NCBI RefSeq assembly: GCF_004216775.1
Contig: NZ_SGXF01000001.1
Location: 298,828-362,827, forward strand
Length of the DNA stretch: 64,000 nt
DNA from: Cuneatibacter caecimuris
GTDB lineage: Bacteria; Bacillota; Clostridia; Lachnospirales; Lachnospiraceae
Direction of reading: 5' to 3'
The notes under the pieces were generated by a model, which was given only the letters and a program-made list of their open reading frames with translations, was not told where the DNA came from and did not search any database. This document shows, in pieces, positions 1 through 8,916 of the stretch. The translations under genes were made by a program, and so were the position numbers. How positions within the stretch are numbered: the stretch's first letter is position 1; each line of letters opens with the position of its first letter.

Positions 1-1
1 C

Positions 2-232
2 GGCTGTTGGGAATGCGGCGATTTTCCATGTAACAGCCCAATGTTAAATAAACTGCGCGTCAAGACTTTTTCAGACTATATATTCAAAAACGGGTTGAAT
101 CCTTTGATCTGCGCTCTGAAAAATAACGAGGAGCACGGGGTTCTCTATCATTACAGCGGGCAGCTTACCGGCGATTATGATTTATTTCACAGCGAAGAAG
201 AACTCATCCAATTTATTAACCGTGGATTGTAA
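2..232 (+). CDS. DUF3795-like Cys-containing protein, 3' end only
   Basis: The frame is open from the first bases of the window, so this is the C-terminal end of a gene that begins upstream. An internal ATG lies at 41, but the residues before it are protein-like: three cysteines in the pattern C-x2-C-x4-C, including GCWECGDFPC. Cysteine clusters of this kind are typical of DUF3795 proteins, small proteins thought to bind metal, whose function is unknown. The tail is charged and ends in a short helical stretch. The family call rests only on the Cys pattern and the size of the fragment. Confidence 0.5.
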   Translation, partial: GCWECGDFPCNSPMLNKLRVKTFSDYIFKNGLNPLICALKNNEEHGVLYHYSGQLTGDYDLFHSEEELIQFINRGL

Positions 233-290
233 CGTAATCCCCAACATACCTGTCTGCTGCTCCACCTCCCCAAACAGGAGGCCCGACAAA

Positions 291-361
291 GAGGCGGTAG
301 AGAAGACTACGGAGGTTATAGCCGTCAGGCATCGAACCTCCGTAGTCTTCTCTGCCGTCTC
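291..361 (+). repeat. Long hairpin repeat, copy 1
   Basis: Two 27-nt arms (291-317 and 335-361) pair with only two G-U-type differences. The loop itself folds as GCC-GTCA-GGC. The same fold with the same loop is found at 2006-2076 and, in the opposite orientation, at 21822-21893. Similarity to the second copy extends about 35 nt beyond the left arm. No T-run follows, so a simple terminator is unlikely. Confidence 0.85.
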
Positions 362-463
362 CTTCCAATTCAAAATTTTTCCGGAATACATGTGACGCAG
401 CCGCAGGCTGTGTCGTGTATTAGGATGAAAGGAATCCTTACCACAGGCGAAAGGAGGATAGAG

Positions 464-1024
464 ATGGATGACCAACAGATTGTTGATTTGTACTGGGCGC
501 GCGCGAAAAACGCCATATCAGAAACCGCATACAAGTATGGCAGGTATTGTCATTATATTGCGTACAACATCTTGCGCAACAATGAGGACAGCGAGGAGTG
601 TGTCAATGATACCTACTTAAAGGCCTGGGATATTATCCCGCCGCAACGGCCAGACAAACTGTCCACATTTCTCGGAAAAATCACACGTAATTTTGCACTG
701 GACAGATACAAATATTATAGAAGGGAAAAACGCGGCGGCGGCCAAATGCCGCTTGTAATTGATGAACTTGCGGAGTGTGTTTCCGCAGCAGATAACACCA
801 ATCATATCATTGACGATATGGTGCTTGTGGATTGCATAAACCGTTTTCTTACTGCTCTGCCTGCGGAAACACGAAAAATCTTCATGCGCCGTTATTGGTA
901 TTTTAGTCCAATCAAAGAGATTGCAAATGATTTTTCAATCAGCGAAAGCAATGTGAAAATGACCTTGTCCCGCGCAAGAAATAAGCTAAAACAATTATTG
1001 GAGAAAGAAGGGTTTGAGCTATGA
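464..1024 (+). CDS. ECF-type RNA polymerase sigma factor
   Basis: A 186-aa sigma-70 family protein. Region 2 lies at about residues 20-85 (the stretch with SEECVNDTYLKAW and LSTFLGKITRNFALD). A helix-turn-helix region 4 lies at about 125-180 (KEIANDFSISESNVKMTLSR). This is the size and layout of an extracytoplasmic-function sigma factor. The start at 464 is chosen because AAGGAGG lies 7 nt upstream; a longer frame from 392 has no such site. The stop overlaps the next gene by 4 nt (ATGA), so the two are translationally coupled and the partner is probably its membrane anti-sigma factor. The gene is more AT-rich than the central part of the window. Confidence 0.88.
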   Translation: MDDQQIVDLYWARAKNAISETAYKYGRYCHYIAYNILRNNEDSEECVNDTYLKAWDIIPPQRPDKLSTFLGKITRNFALDRYKYYRREKRGGGQMPLVIDELAECVSAADNTNHIIDDMVLVDCINRFLTALPAETRKIFMRRYWYFSPIKEIANDFSISESNVKMTLSRARNKLKQLLEKEGFEL

Positions 1025-1812
1025 AACAGGAGAAGATTTTAAATATTCTCGGGCAAGTGGACGAAAAATATATTGAAGAGGCTGCACCGGAAGAACTTGT
1101 CATGAACCCCCCAGCTGTCATTTATCCGTTTAGGGGGAAAGGTAAGATTAAAACTGCATTGATTGCTGCTGTGATTATAATACTCTCCTGCACTGCCGTT
1201 GCAGCAGCGGCATATCTATACCAGGTGTATATTACCAACCGCGACACAGTATTGCCTTCCTATCAAATAACCGCAGAACTTAATATACAAACAGTTTCTT
1301 CGGACGCATTGAAAGAATTATCGCAGCCGCCTTATCAAATCTATAAAGCAAGTTATGCCGGAGTGGAGGACTACCTTGATATAGATTTACTGATTAGCGA
1401 CCGGCTTGAAAGTATGGTACTTGGTGATGGTGTTGATATTCAAGGTTCCTATACCAAGGGTGAACGGCCCATTACTTCTATCACACTGCGCAGCAGGCAT
1501 GATACCGGGGCTGCCATGTCCGGTTATATAGATATGTTCGTATATATGTCTATTGGAACAAAGAAACCTTATGAGCAAATTACAGAAATCAATAACCCGG
1601 AATTGCGGGAGAAAGATGCAATCCTTTCCGAATATGTGAGTGAAGTAAACGGGATTCATGCGAAGTTTGCCGTTTACGAAACGATTGGATATGCAAGCGC
1701 GTATTTTGTTGACAATGGAATTCTTTATAGCATTTCCGTCAGCGGCTTTGCTGAGGAAGATCACATCGACCTTGCTGAATATCTTAAAGGGCTGATTGAC
1801 ACCTTTGGATAA
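1021..1812 (+). CDS. Putative membrane anti-sigma factor
   Basis: A 263-aa protein with a short cytoplasmic N-terminus, one transmembrane helix at about residues 42-66 (KTALIAAVIIILSCTAVAAA) and an extracytoplasmic domain of about 195 residues. This topology, and the 4-nt overlap with the upstream ECF sigma factor, fit a sigma-sequestering sensor. I do not recognise the outer domain and cannot say what signal it reads. No Cys/His zinc motif of the ZAS type is visible in the N-terminal part. Confidence 0.6.
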   Translation: MKQEKILNILGQVDEKYIEEAAPEELVMNPPAVIYPFRGKGKIKTALIAAVIIILSCTAVAAAAYLYQVYITNRDTVLPSYQITAELNIQTVSSDALKELSQPPYQIYKASYAGVEDYLDIDLLISDRLESMVLGDGVDIQGSYTKGERPITSITLRSRHDTGAAMSGYIDMFVYMSIGTKKPYEQITEINNPELREKDAILSEYVSEVNGIHAKFAVYETIGYASAYFVDNGILYSISVSGFAEEDHIDLAEYLKGLIDTFG

Positions 1813-2005
1813 TATGGTACGTTTCTTTTCCGGCGCCAGGCCGTGGCGGTTTCCCCAGTATTTGCGCAGTTTATGCAGCGCAGAGGCTGGAAAAACGGCG
1901 GCTGTTGTGGCAGACGAATACAAACAATGCAGGGGAAAATACTCCGGCAGCGGACTTTGATTCCCCCGCTGCCCTCCACCTAGGCCAGGAGATCCCTCCG
2001 GCAAA

Positions 2006-2076
2006 GAGGCGGCAGAAAAGACTCTGGAGGTTATAGCCGTCAGGCATCGAACCTCCGGAGCCTTCTCTGCCGCCTC
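2006..2076 (+). repeat. Long hairpin repeat, copy 2
   Basis: Arms 2006-2032 and 2050-2076 enclose the same 17-nt loop as copy 1 (ATAGCCGTCAGGCATCG), in the same orientation. Several arm bases differ from copy 1 and some pairs become mismatched. Copies 1 and 2 bracket the sigma/anti-sigma pair. The 284-nt gap from 1813 to 2096 otherwise holds nothing recognisable. Confidence 0.85.
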
Positions 2077-2096
2077 TCCGCGACTCCTCCAATCAA

Positions 2097-2576
2097 TCAT
2101 TTCGTCCTAAATATAAACCATTCCTCCCCAATCGCTACCATGACCATTTCCCCCGAAGCATCGGTAAATGCATTGCCAATACACCCAAAGTTTGAGCAGG
2201 CGTCCTTTTCAGGAATTTCATTTTCTCCTACGGAAGAAAGAATCATTCCCCTGACCACCCCGCTGTCTCCCATGGGGCCTGTCTCCGCGGTTCCATAATA
2301 CAATCTGCCGTCGATCCGCAAAACACGTTTTTCTGGCTCCACCCAAGTGTCCTGCGCAGACTGATTCCGTTCTGCCAGCTTGATTTCTGTGGCCAGATCC
2401 TGCAGCTCTGTCTGCATTTGTTCCAATTCCTGATATCTGCTTTCTGCCACAGCAGCTTTTTCCTGCAGCTCTCTGTTGTCTCTTTTTAAACTGTTCAGCT
2501 GATACAGGCTGACAGCCTGTAAAATCACCAATACCGCAAAAAGACCTGCTGCTAAATATTTTTTCATTTGTTTCAT
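2097..2576 (-). CDS. Membrane-anchored coiled-coil protein of unknown function
   Basis: A 159-aa protein with an N-terminal hydrophobic helix at about residues 8-25 (AAGLFAVLVILQAVSLYQL). A Glu/Gln/Leu-rich coiled coil follows at about 28-75. The C-terminal domain of about 80 residues contains two cysteines (CSNFGC). I do not recognise the family. The start at 2576 is preferred because AAAGGGGA stands just upstream; a frame from 2609 lacks a ribosome site. The layout suggests a single-pass protein with its domain outside the membrane. Confidence 0.55.
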   Translation of the reverse strand: MKQMKKYLAAGLFAVLVILQAVSLYQLNSLKRDNRELQEKAAVAESRYQELEQMQTELQDLATEIKLAERNQSAQDTWVEPEKRVLRIDGRLYYGTAETGPMGDSGVVRGMILSSVGENEIPEKDACSNFGCIGNAFTDASGEMVMVAIGEEWFIFRTK

Positions 2577-2670
2577 ACTCTGTCCCCTTTTTAATTGACT
2601 GGTTACCACTTTTTACTTCCTGACTTTTCCAGAACCAGGCCCTGGAAGAAGCTGCCGGAAAAACAGCGGG

Positions 2671-3081
2671 TTACAGCTGGGCGTCCAGCTTTCCCTGTTT
2701 AGAGTCCGGCATAATCTGCATGAACTCAATCCTGTTTCCGTCCGGATCATGCGTCCAGCACTGCCAGTTTCCGTCGCTGCCTTTTTTCGCAGGGGTATCC
2801 AAGGGAAGCCCTTTCTCCTTCATCAGAGCTTCTGCAGACCAGATGTCGTCTGTCAGCAGGCAGAGATGGCTGTAGGAGCCCTGCCTGTTCTCTCCTTCCC
2901 GGTCATAGAACAACTCTATGAACTGTCCCTTCGTCACCTGGATATACCGGATCCAGGGCTTTCCGGTTTCAGGGTCCCTGGTTTCAAAGGCGTCCTGAAA
3001 GCCCAGCTTCCCGCAGTAAAAATCCAGCGCCTTTTCCATATCCTCTACGTCAAAAGCCACATGTCCGATTCCTGTAATCAT
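2671..3081 (-). CDS. VOC (glyoxalase/bleomycin-resistance) family protein
   Basis: A 136-aa protein with two beta-alpha-beta-beta-beta halves typical of the vicinal oxygen chelate fold. It begins ITGIGHVAFDVEDMEKALDF and ends near DPDGNRIEFMQI. The candidate metal ligands are His7, Glu56 (FIELF), His72 (SHLCL) and Glu119 (IEFMQ), the pattern of glyoxalase I-like enzymes. The substrate cannot be told from sequence. AGAGGAGGG lies upstream of the ATG. It is a lone gene with no clear operon partner. Confidence 0.85.
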   Translation of the reverse strand: MITGIGHVAFDVEDMEKALDFYCGKLGFQDAFETRDPETGKPWIRYIQVTKGQFIELFYDREGENRQGSYSHLCLLTDDIWSAEALMKEKGLPLDTPAKKGSDGNWQCWTHDPDGNRIEFMQIMPDSKQGKLDAQL

Positions 3082-3161
3082 CGTTATCCCTCCTCTTAAT
3101 CATTCTAAATACAGCATAGCATATAATAATTTTTTGTCCAGCTTATGTAATTTATTTCCTG

Positions 3162-4211
3162 TCACGCAGGCCGTTTTCTAAATATTTTTACAACCGCTGC
3201 TGTAACGGCCTTCAGCACAATCCCACCCACTGCAAATACCAGCAGGGACATCAGAAACAGAAGGATGAAACTTCCCTGGCCAAAGGTTTTTCCTACCAGC
3301 AACGTGAATAAAAAGGTATAAAACATATGGTGAAGCAGGAACCATTCGTAGCTGTACCTGGACAGCCAGGCAAATACTCCGGATATCCGAAAGCTGCTGA
3401 CCAGCGTTCCCGCCCAGCCTAAAAACAGATACCAGCCGGCGCCCATCAGCGCGGACCTCACCACCTCTGCCTCACCCCAGAAATCCGGCAGGAACATCAG
3501 CGCCAATGCCGCGGCAAGCCCGCAGGCCCCGGCTTTCCAGTTGATCTCCGGCATATATCGGATCAGATACATCCCCAGCATAAACTCCGGAACCCGCATC
3601 AAAAATACATGGTCTGTCTGCAGGGCAAAGGGCCGGAACGCCAGCAGAAGCGCCCAGACTGCCAATGCAGCTGCCGCAGTGAAGGCCGGGGCTTTGTCCA
3701 CTGCTTTTTTCAGCCAGGGAAACAGAAGATACAGCAGAAGGATACAACCGATAAACCATTCTCCTGTCAGATAAAAATTCGGAACCAGCTCATATAAATA
3801 ACCGTCCATTCCGATGGCTGTCAGCAGAAGCGTCCACAGAGGAATGCCTTCATAATGGCTGCGCATCAGCAAAAGAGTTGCCAGCGTCCCGGCCAGCCAT
3901 ACCAGCCAGTAAGACGGAAAAATCGCCAGAAACCGTTTTTTCAGATAACGGGCCATTGTCTGTTCTTTTCTGGCGGAAAGCATCAGCGCAGCTCCGGATA
4001 ATATAAAAAACAGCGATACTCCCAGCGTGCCACCGTTCACCTGATGATAGTTCAAAAACAGCACAGGCCGGCAGGAAAAATCCTGAACCCGGCTCATAGC
4101 TTCTATATTAAAATGGTAGGTTACAATCAGCAGCATAGCCAGGGCCCGGATAAAATCCATGTAAAAAACCCGGCGGTTTTCGCCCGATATACCTGTCTTC
4201 AATGCAGTCAT
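3162..4211 (-). CDS. Acyltransferase 3 family membrane protein
   Basis: A 349-aa protein with about ten predicted transmembrane helices. The N-terminal motif FYMDFIRALAMLLIVTYHF carries the R-x10-H arrangement of the acyltransferase_3 (OafA/NodX-type) family. These enzymes O-acylate cell-surface glycans, lipids or antibiotics at the membrane. The ATG is preceded by GAGGGGAGA. The cardiolipin synthase gene lies 24 nt upstream on the same strand, so the two may be co-transcribed as envelope genes. The acceptor is unknown. Confidence 0.85.
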   Translation of the reverse strand: MTALKTGISGENRRVFYMDFIRALAMLLIVTYHFNIEAMSRVQDFSCRPVLFLNYHQVNGGTLGVSLFFILSGAALMLSARKEQTMARYLKKRFLAIFPSYWLVWLAGTLATLLLMRSHYEGIPLWTLLLTAIGMDGYLYELVPNFYLTGEWFIGCILLLYLLFPWLKKAVDKAPAFTAAAALAVWALLLAFRPFALQTDHVFLMRVPEFMLGMYLIRYMPEINWKAGACGLAAALALMFLPDFWGEAEVVRSALMGAGWYLFLGWAGTLVSSFRISGVFAWLSRYSYEWFLLHHMFYTFLFTLLVGKTFGQGSFILLFLMSLLVFAVGGIVLKAVTAAVVKIFRKRPA

Positions 4212-4235
4212 TCTCCCCTCTGATTTTTATATCCG

Positions 4236-5795
4236 TCACATCAGCGGCGCTAAAATTCTGAGACACCTGCCAAATATCTTTTTCATGACCGGCAGTTTTC
4301 GGCAGTCTTCCACAGTCACCTGATGACATTTCGCCAGAGTCTCCTGAAAATCAGCTTCTATATCCCGGACCGCCTCCACCTGGTACATATAGGCCGCGCA
4401 TTCAAAATGAAGATACAGGCTGCGGAAATCCAGATTGATGGTTCCTACCACCGCCCTGCAGTCATCCGAAACAAAGACCTTGGCGTGAACAAAACCAGGC
4501 GTGTATTCGTAAATCTTTACGCCGGCCCGCAAAAGCTCCGGATAATAGGTTTTCGCCAGAATAAAGGCATAGGGTTTATCCGGGATCCCCGGCATGATGA
4601 TGATCACTTCTTTGCCGCTGCGCGCCGCATGGGTCAGAGCATTTGTCATCTCCGCATCCAAAATCAGATAGGGAGTCATGATATGCACATAGCGCGTGGC
4701 ATGATAGAGCATGTCCATGTACACCTGCTCTCCCACGGTTTCCCGGTCCAGAGGACTGTCCCCATAGGGCATCACATAGCCGGGGCTTTCTGCTGCCGGT
4801 GACTGGGGGGTACAAAAATCCCGGTACAGCTCGTCTTCCATCTTCTCAATTCCCCACATCTGCAGGAACATCATGGTGAACGCGGTGACAGCTTCTCCTT
4901 CCACCATCACCGCCACATCTTTCCAGTATCCGAAGCGCTCCTTGAGATTGATATATTCATCAGCCAGATTAATGCCTCCTGTAAAAGCAACCTCCCCGTC
5001 CACCACCAGCACCTTCCGGTGGTCTCTGTTATTCTGGCTGGTGGACAGCGCCGGACGCACCGGCGAGAACACGCGGCATGTAATTCCCCTTCGTTCCAGC
5101 TCTTTTGGAAAGTTCCAGGGCACCAGGGCAATGGAACACATACCGTCGTACATGAACCGCACGTCCACCCCTTCTTTTACTTTTCGTTCCAGAATATCCA
5201 GCACGGTATTGAGCATCACGCCCTCTTCGATAATGAAGTATTCCAGAAAAATGAACTTCTTCGCCTTTTCCAGACGGGGAATCATTTCCGCAAATTTCTC
5301 CTCCCCGCAGGAAAAATATTTGACGCTGGAATTCCGGTATACAGGATATCCTCCGCATTTCGCCATATAACGCGCCAAAGCCGCTTCATATACATCCTCT
5401 TTCTCCAGAGCTTCCAGCACCTCAGGCTGCTGCTGCAGATACAGCCTGGTCTTCCCGATCAGTTTTCTGTGCCGGTCATAGATGATCCTGGTGCCGATCT
5501 GCAGATGCAGAAACACATACAACAGGGCGCCGAATACCGGGATCACGAGAATCGGAATGATCCAGGACAGCGTAAAAGCAGGATTGTCGGGACGGTTCAT
5601 CACATAAATAATTACCACTACGCTTACTATAATCGAAAGCCAGTAATAGTAACCGATGTATTCGCTGAAATACAGCAGCACCCCAGCCAGTATCACTACC
5701 TGCAGAATAAGGAGCAGGATAATCACCGCTGACCGTCCGAACACCAATCCGAATAATTTTTTCTTTCCTTGCCTGAGCATCTTGTCTTTTTCCAT
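4236..5795 (-). CDS. cls: Cardiolipin synthase
   Basis: A 519-aa phospholipase D superfamily protein. Two or three N-terminal transmembrane helices lie before about residue 100. They are followed by two HKD catalytic motifs: HRKVLVVDGEVAFTGG at about residue 259 and HAKVFVSDDCRAVVGT at about residue 437. Enzymes of this type condense phosphatidylglycerol into cardiolipin in the membrane. Length and topology match Firmicutes Cls. The start at 5795 has AAGGAG five nt upstream; an open frame continues to 5891 but would overlap the upstream Cys-rich gene. Confidence 0.93.
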   Translation of the reverse strand: MEKDKMLRQGKKKLFGLVFGRSAVIILLLILQVVILAGVLLYFSEYIGYYYWLSIIVSVVVIIYVMNRPDNPAFTLSWIIPILVIPVFGALLYVFLHLQIGTRIIYDRHRKLIGKTRLYLQQQPEVLEALEKEDVYEAALARYMAKCGGYPVYRNSSVKYFSCGEEKFAEMIPRLEKAKKFIFLEYFIIEEGVMLNTVLDILERKVKEGVDVRFMYDGMCSIALVPWNFPKELERRGITCRVFSPVRPALSTSQNNRDHRKVLVVDGEVAFTGGINLADEYINLKERFGYWKDVAVMVEGEAVTAFTMMFLQMWGIEKMEDELYRDFCTPQSPAAESPGYVMPYGDSPLDRETVGEQVYMDMLYHATRYVHIMTPYLILDAEMTNALTHAARSGKEVIIIMPGIPDKPYAFILAKTYYPELLRAGVKIYEYTPGFVHAKVFVSDDCRAVVGTINLDFRSLYLHFECAAYMYQVEAVRDIEADFQETLAKCHQVTVEDCRKLPVMKKIFGRCLRILAPLM

Positions 5796-5803
5796 GGTAC
5801 TCC

Positions 5804-6067
5804 TTATCTTTTCCACCGGGAAGGCTTTCGCGGGCAGCGGCTGCTTCTCGCCAGGGCTCTCAGTTCCACGTAACAGCCGCAGGCCAGGCAAGTCCCCGCG
5901 GAAAGTTTTTCACAGCCGAGGCAGGCTTTCAGCCTTTCCTGATAGATGTCTTCCTCCGCCCGGGCAGAGGGATCTGCTCCTTTTATGAACCTCTCCACAT
6001 ATTTCTGATAATCTTCCGGCGAGGCTTCTTTCAGCAGGCATCTCCTGCAAAATCTGTTCTTTTCCAT
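5804..6067 (-). CDS. Small Cys-rich protein (DUF6171-like)
   Basis: An 87-aa protein with three cysteine clusters: FCRRC near residue 9, ACLGC near 50, and CLACGC near 60, plus a further Cys near the end. The pattern suggests zinc or Fe-S binding. It resembles the small DUF6171 proteins common in Lachnospiraceae, whose role is unknown. It lies 8 nt upstream of cls and 13 nt downstream of the arabinofuranosidase gene on the same strand, so all may share a transcript. Confidence 0.65.
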   Translation of the reverse strand: MEKNRFCRRCLLKEASPEDYQKYVERFIKGADPSARAEEDIYQERLKACLGCEKLSAGTCLACGCYVELRALARSSRCPRKPSRWKR

Positions 6068-6080
6068 TGATGCAGGGCGC

Positions 6081-7571
6081 TCAGCCGTTTTCTTCCAGAG
6101 ACACGGTCAGATGCACCACGCTGCAGGCAGGCAGTGCAAAACGCACGCCCTTTTCCCCTGCGGCAGCTTCTGTATACGCTTCTGTTTTCACCGCATCCGG
6201 CCGCTCAAATGTATTGTAATCACCTGTATTTCCCCTGAGAATTCTTCCCTCCGCCGCCGAAACTTTTCGTCCGGCCGGGCAGAGCAGGATTTCCTGTCCC
6301 TGATCCGCGGAAAGGTTCGCAATCGTCACCTGAAGTCTTCCGTCCTCATCCATGGAGACGGACTCATGAAGCTGCGGCACCTGCGCCGTATCCGTCCCAA
6401 TGGTTTCATTTTCCACATAGCTGCGCACCAGCTGTCCGCCCTGATGAGCCTTATATAAATCAAAAACATGATAGGTAGGCGTTTTTACCATGCGCTCCCC
6501 TTCTGTGAGAAGCACGGCCTGCAGCACATTGACCATCTGGGCGATGTTGGCCATCTTCACCCGGCTGCAGTGCTTATTGAAAATATTCAGGGTTACTGCC
6601 GCAATCATGGCGTCCCGCATGGTGTTCTGCTGGTACAGGAATCCCGGATTCGTACCCGGCTCCACCTGATGCCAGGCGCCCCATTCATCCACAATCAGCC
6701 CCACTCTCTTCTCCGGATCATACCTGTCCATGATTTCTGAGTGCCTGGTCACCAGCTCTTCCATGTACAGTGTTTTCTTCAGCGTCTGATAATATTCCGC
6801 CAGATCAAATCCTGTGGCCGCCGTCTTGTTTTCCCATTCATAGGGATAAGTATAATAATGCAGGGAGAGGCCGTCCATAAATTTCCCAGCCATTTTCATC
6901 AAAGTGTCTGTCCACTCATAATCATCCCCATTCGGCCCGCAGGCAATCCGGTAAATCCGGTGTTCTTCAGAATAATCCCTCACATAAGTCTGGTATCTGC
7001 GGTATTCATTGGCATAGTATTCCGGCAGCATGTTGCCGCCGCAGCCCCAGTTTTCGTTGCCTACGCCGAAATAATCTACCTGCCAGGGTTCTTCCCGGCC
7101 GTTTTTCCTGCGCAGGTCCGCCATGGGCGAAGTCCCTTCAAATGTCATGTATTCCACCCATTCGCTCATCTCCCGCACGGTTCCGCTGCCCAGGTTGCCG
7201 TTGATATAAGGCTTGCACCCCAGCTGCCGGCAGAGCTCCATGAATTCATGGGTCCCGAAACTGTTGTCCTCCACCACACCGCCCCAATGTGTATTGATCA
7301 TCTTTTTTCTGCCGGATTTCTCCCCGATTCCGTCCATCCAGTGATACTCGTCCGCAAAGCAGCCGCCCGGCCAGCGGAGCACCGGCACGCGGATCGCCCT
7401 CAGCGCTTCCACCACATCGGTCCTCAGGCCGTTGATATTGGGGATTTCTGAATCCTCTCCCACAAATATCCCCTCATAAATGCAACGTCCCAGGTGCTCT
7501 GAAAAATGCCCCTGGATTTCCGGACTGATCCGTCCAAGTTTTTCATCTGGGTTCACATATAATTTTTTCAC
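6081..7571 (-). CDS. abfA: GH51 alpha-L-arabinofuranosidase
   Basis: A 496-aa protein without a signal peptide, so cytoplasmic. The N-terminal (beta/alpha)8 barrel carries the acid/base glutamate in [12 protein letters not shown] (Glu173) and the nucleophile in LIVDEWGAW (Glu296). A beta-sandwich domain closes the C-terminus. Length and motifs are those of intracellular GH51 enzymes that release terminal L-arabinose from arabino-oligosaccharides. It faces an MFS transporter gene across a 133-nt promoter region that holds TTGACA-N17-TACGCT (7661-7633). A CGATA-N5-TATCG palindrome overlaps the -10. Confidence 0.95.
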   Translation of the reverse strand: MKKLYVNPDEKLGRISPEIQGHFSEHLGRCIYEGIFVGEDSEIPNINGLRTDVVEALRAIRVPVLRWPGGCFADEYHWMDGIGEKSGRKKMINTHWGGVVEDNSFGTHEFMELCRQLGCKPYINGNLGSGTVREMSEWVEYMTFEGTSPMADLRRKNGREEPWQVDYFGVGNENWGCGGNMLPEYYANEYRRYQTYVRDYSEEHRIYRIACGPNGDDYEWTDTLMKMAGKFMDGLSLHYYTYPYEWENKTAATGFDLAEYYQTLKKTLYMEELVTRHSEIMDRYDPEKRVGLIVDEWGAWHQVEPGTNPGFLYQQNTMRDAMIAAVTLNIFNKHCSRVKMANIAQMVNVLQAVLLTEGERMVKTPTYHVFDLYKAHQGGQLVRSYVENETIGTDTAQVPQLHESVSMDEDGRLQVTIANLSADQGQEILLCPAGRKVSAAEGRILRGNTGDYNTFERPDAVKTEAYTEAAAGEKGVRFALPACSVVHLTVSLEENG

Positions 7572-7626
7572 GATTCCGCTCCTTTTTATATTGAAAAATT
7601 TATTATTTATGTTACACTCTTCTTTA

Positions 7627-7641
7627 CGATAAAGCGTATCG
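7627..7641 (-). promoter_or_regulatory. Possible operator overlapping the GH51 gene promoter
   Basis: The palindrome CGATA-AAGCG-TATCG lies across the -10 (TACGCT, 7638-7633) of a TTGACA-N17 promoter reading toward the GH51 gene. Its position is right for a repressor site. The regulator is unknown and the palindrome is short. Confidence 0.35.
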
Positions 7642-7704
7642 CACTTTCAGAAAACTGTCAATCTTTTTTCTTGCGGCGCGCGGACATGGAGGAATTTTTT
7701 ACTG

Positions 7705-8901
7705 ATGAAATTTACATGGAAACATACGCTGTATGCCAGCTATACCGGGTATATCACACAGGCAATTGTTAACAATCTTGCTCCTCTTCTATTCCTCATT
7801 TTTCAGAAGCAGTATGACATCGGCGCGGCGCAGCTGGGTCTGCTGGTGGGGTTTAACTTTACGGTACAGATGCTGGTGGATTTTCTGGCGGCCAAATACG
7901 CGTCCCGGCTGGGATACCGGCCGTTAATTGTGGCTGCTCATATCTTCTGCGGAGCCGGGCTGGTCTGTCTTGGGATACTCCCCGGGCTGTCTCAGACTGT
8001 TTTTCACAGCGCCTTCCCGGGACTCCTGTTTTCGGTATTTCTCTATGCCTTAGGCGGCGGCCTGATCGAAGTTCTGATCAGTCCTATCGTGGAAGCGCTG
8101 CCGGGAGAGGAGAAAGAAGCCGCCATGAGCATGCTTCATTCCTTTTACTGCTGGGGGCATATGTTCGTGGTTCTGATATCCACCCTGTTTTTCCAGGCTT
8201 TTACCACAGCCGCCTGGATGTGGCTGCCTCTTCTTTGGGCCGCGGTCCCCTTCTGCAACGCCCTGGTCTTCCGGAAGGTGCCTCTGCGCACTTTGGAGGA
8301 AGCCAATGAGTCCGCCCCTGCGGGGCTTAAATCCCTGTTTTCTCTCAAGTTGATCCCTTTGTTCTTTCTTCTGATGATCTGTTCCGGAGCAGCGGAGCAG
8401 GCCATGTCCCAGTGGGCTTCCTACTTCGCGGAATCCAGTCTGGGAATCAGCAAAACTCTGGGAGATTTGATGGGGCCCTGTATGTTCGCTCTGTTCATGG
8501 GGCTGTCCAGGCTGTACTACGGGAAGAAAGGCAGTCAGCTGAGACTCGGCCGTTTTATTCTGCTCAGCTGCGCTCTCTGTGCCGGAGGTTATCTTCTGGC
8601 CGCGCTGTCGCCATGGCCCATACTGGCTCTGGCCGGATGCGCCCTCTGCGGCTTTTCTGTGGGCATCTTTTGGCCAGGCACCTTCAGTCTGGCCGCCAGG
8701 CACTGTCCGGCTGGGGGAACCGCTATGTTCGCGCTGCTGGCTCTGGCGGGAGATATCGGCTGCGCCGCAGGTCCCGCCGCCGCTGGTTTCCTGGCTTCTT
8801 CTACCGGGTCAATGACGCCGGGCCTGCTGTTCTCCATCCTCTTTCCGCTTCTGATTGCCATCGGAATTTTCAGGCTGATCAGGAGCCCACACCTCAGCTG
8901 A
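7705..8901 (+). CDS. Major facilitator superfamily transporter
   Basis: A 398-aa protein with about twelve hydrophobic helices in two halves, and no large soluble domain. It has the size of a standard MFS permease. The early motif KYASRLGYRPL after TM2 resembles the loop 2-3 signature of the superfamily. The substrate is not evident. It is divergent from the arabinofuranosidase gene and 15 nt upstream of an alpha/beta hydrolase gene, so a sugar or small-molecule role is possible but unproven. GGAGG lies 12 nt upstream of the ATG, a rather long spacing. Confidence 0.85.
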   Translation: MKFTWKHTLYASYTGYITQAIVNNLAPLLFLIFQKQYDIGAAQLGLLVGFNFTVQMLVDFLAAKYASRLGYRPLIVAAHIFCGAGLVCLGILPGLSQTVFHSAFPGLLFSVFLYALGGGLIEVLISPIVEALPGEEKEAAMSMLHSFYCWGHMFVVLISTLFFQAFTTAAWMWLPLLWAAVPFCNALVFRKVPLRTLEEANESAPAGLKSLFSLKLIPLFFLLMICSGAAEQAMSQWASYFAESSLGISKTLGDLMGPCMFALFMGLSRLYYGKKGSQLRLGRFILLSCALCAGGYLLAALSPWPILALAGCALCGFSVGIFWPGTFSLAARHCPAGGTAMFALLALAGDIGCAAGPAAAGFLASSTGSMTPGLLFSILFPLLIAIGIFRLIRSPHLS

Positions 8902-8916
8902 AAGGAAGATATATTT

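Noticed and set aside
291-361. Hairpin repeat as a rho-independent terminator
   Set aside because: The stem is long enough, but no T-run follows on either strand in any copy, and copies occur ahead of genes as well as behind them.
1387-2100. Long open frame on the minus strand opposite the anti-sigma gene
   Set aside because: It is the shadow of the anti-sigma gene and runs through hairpin repeat copy 2; no family resemblance and no ribosome site.
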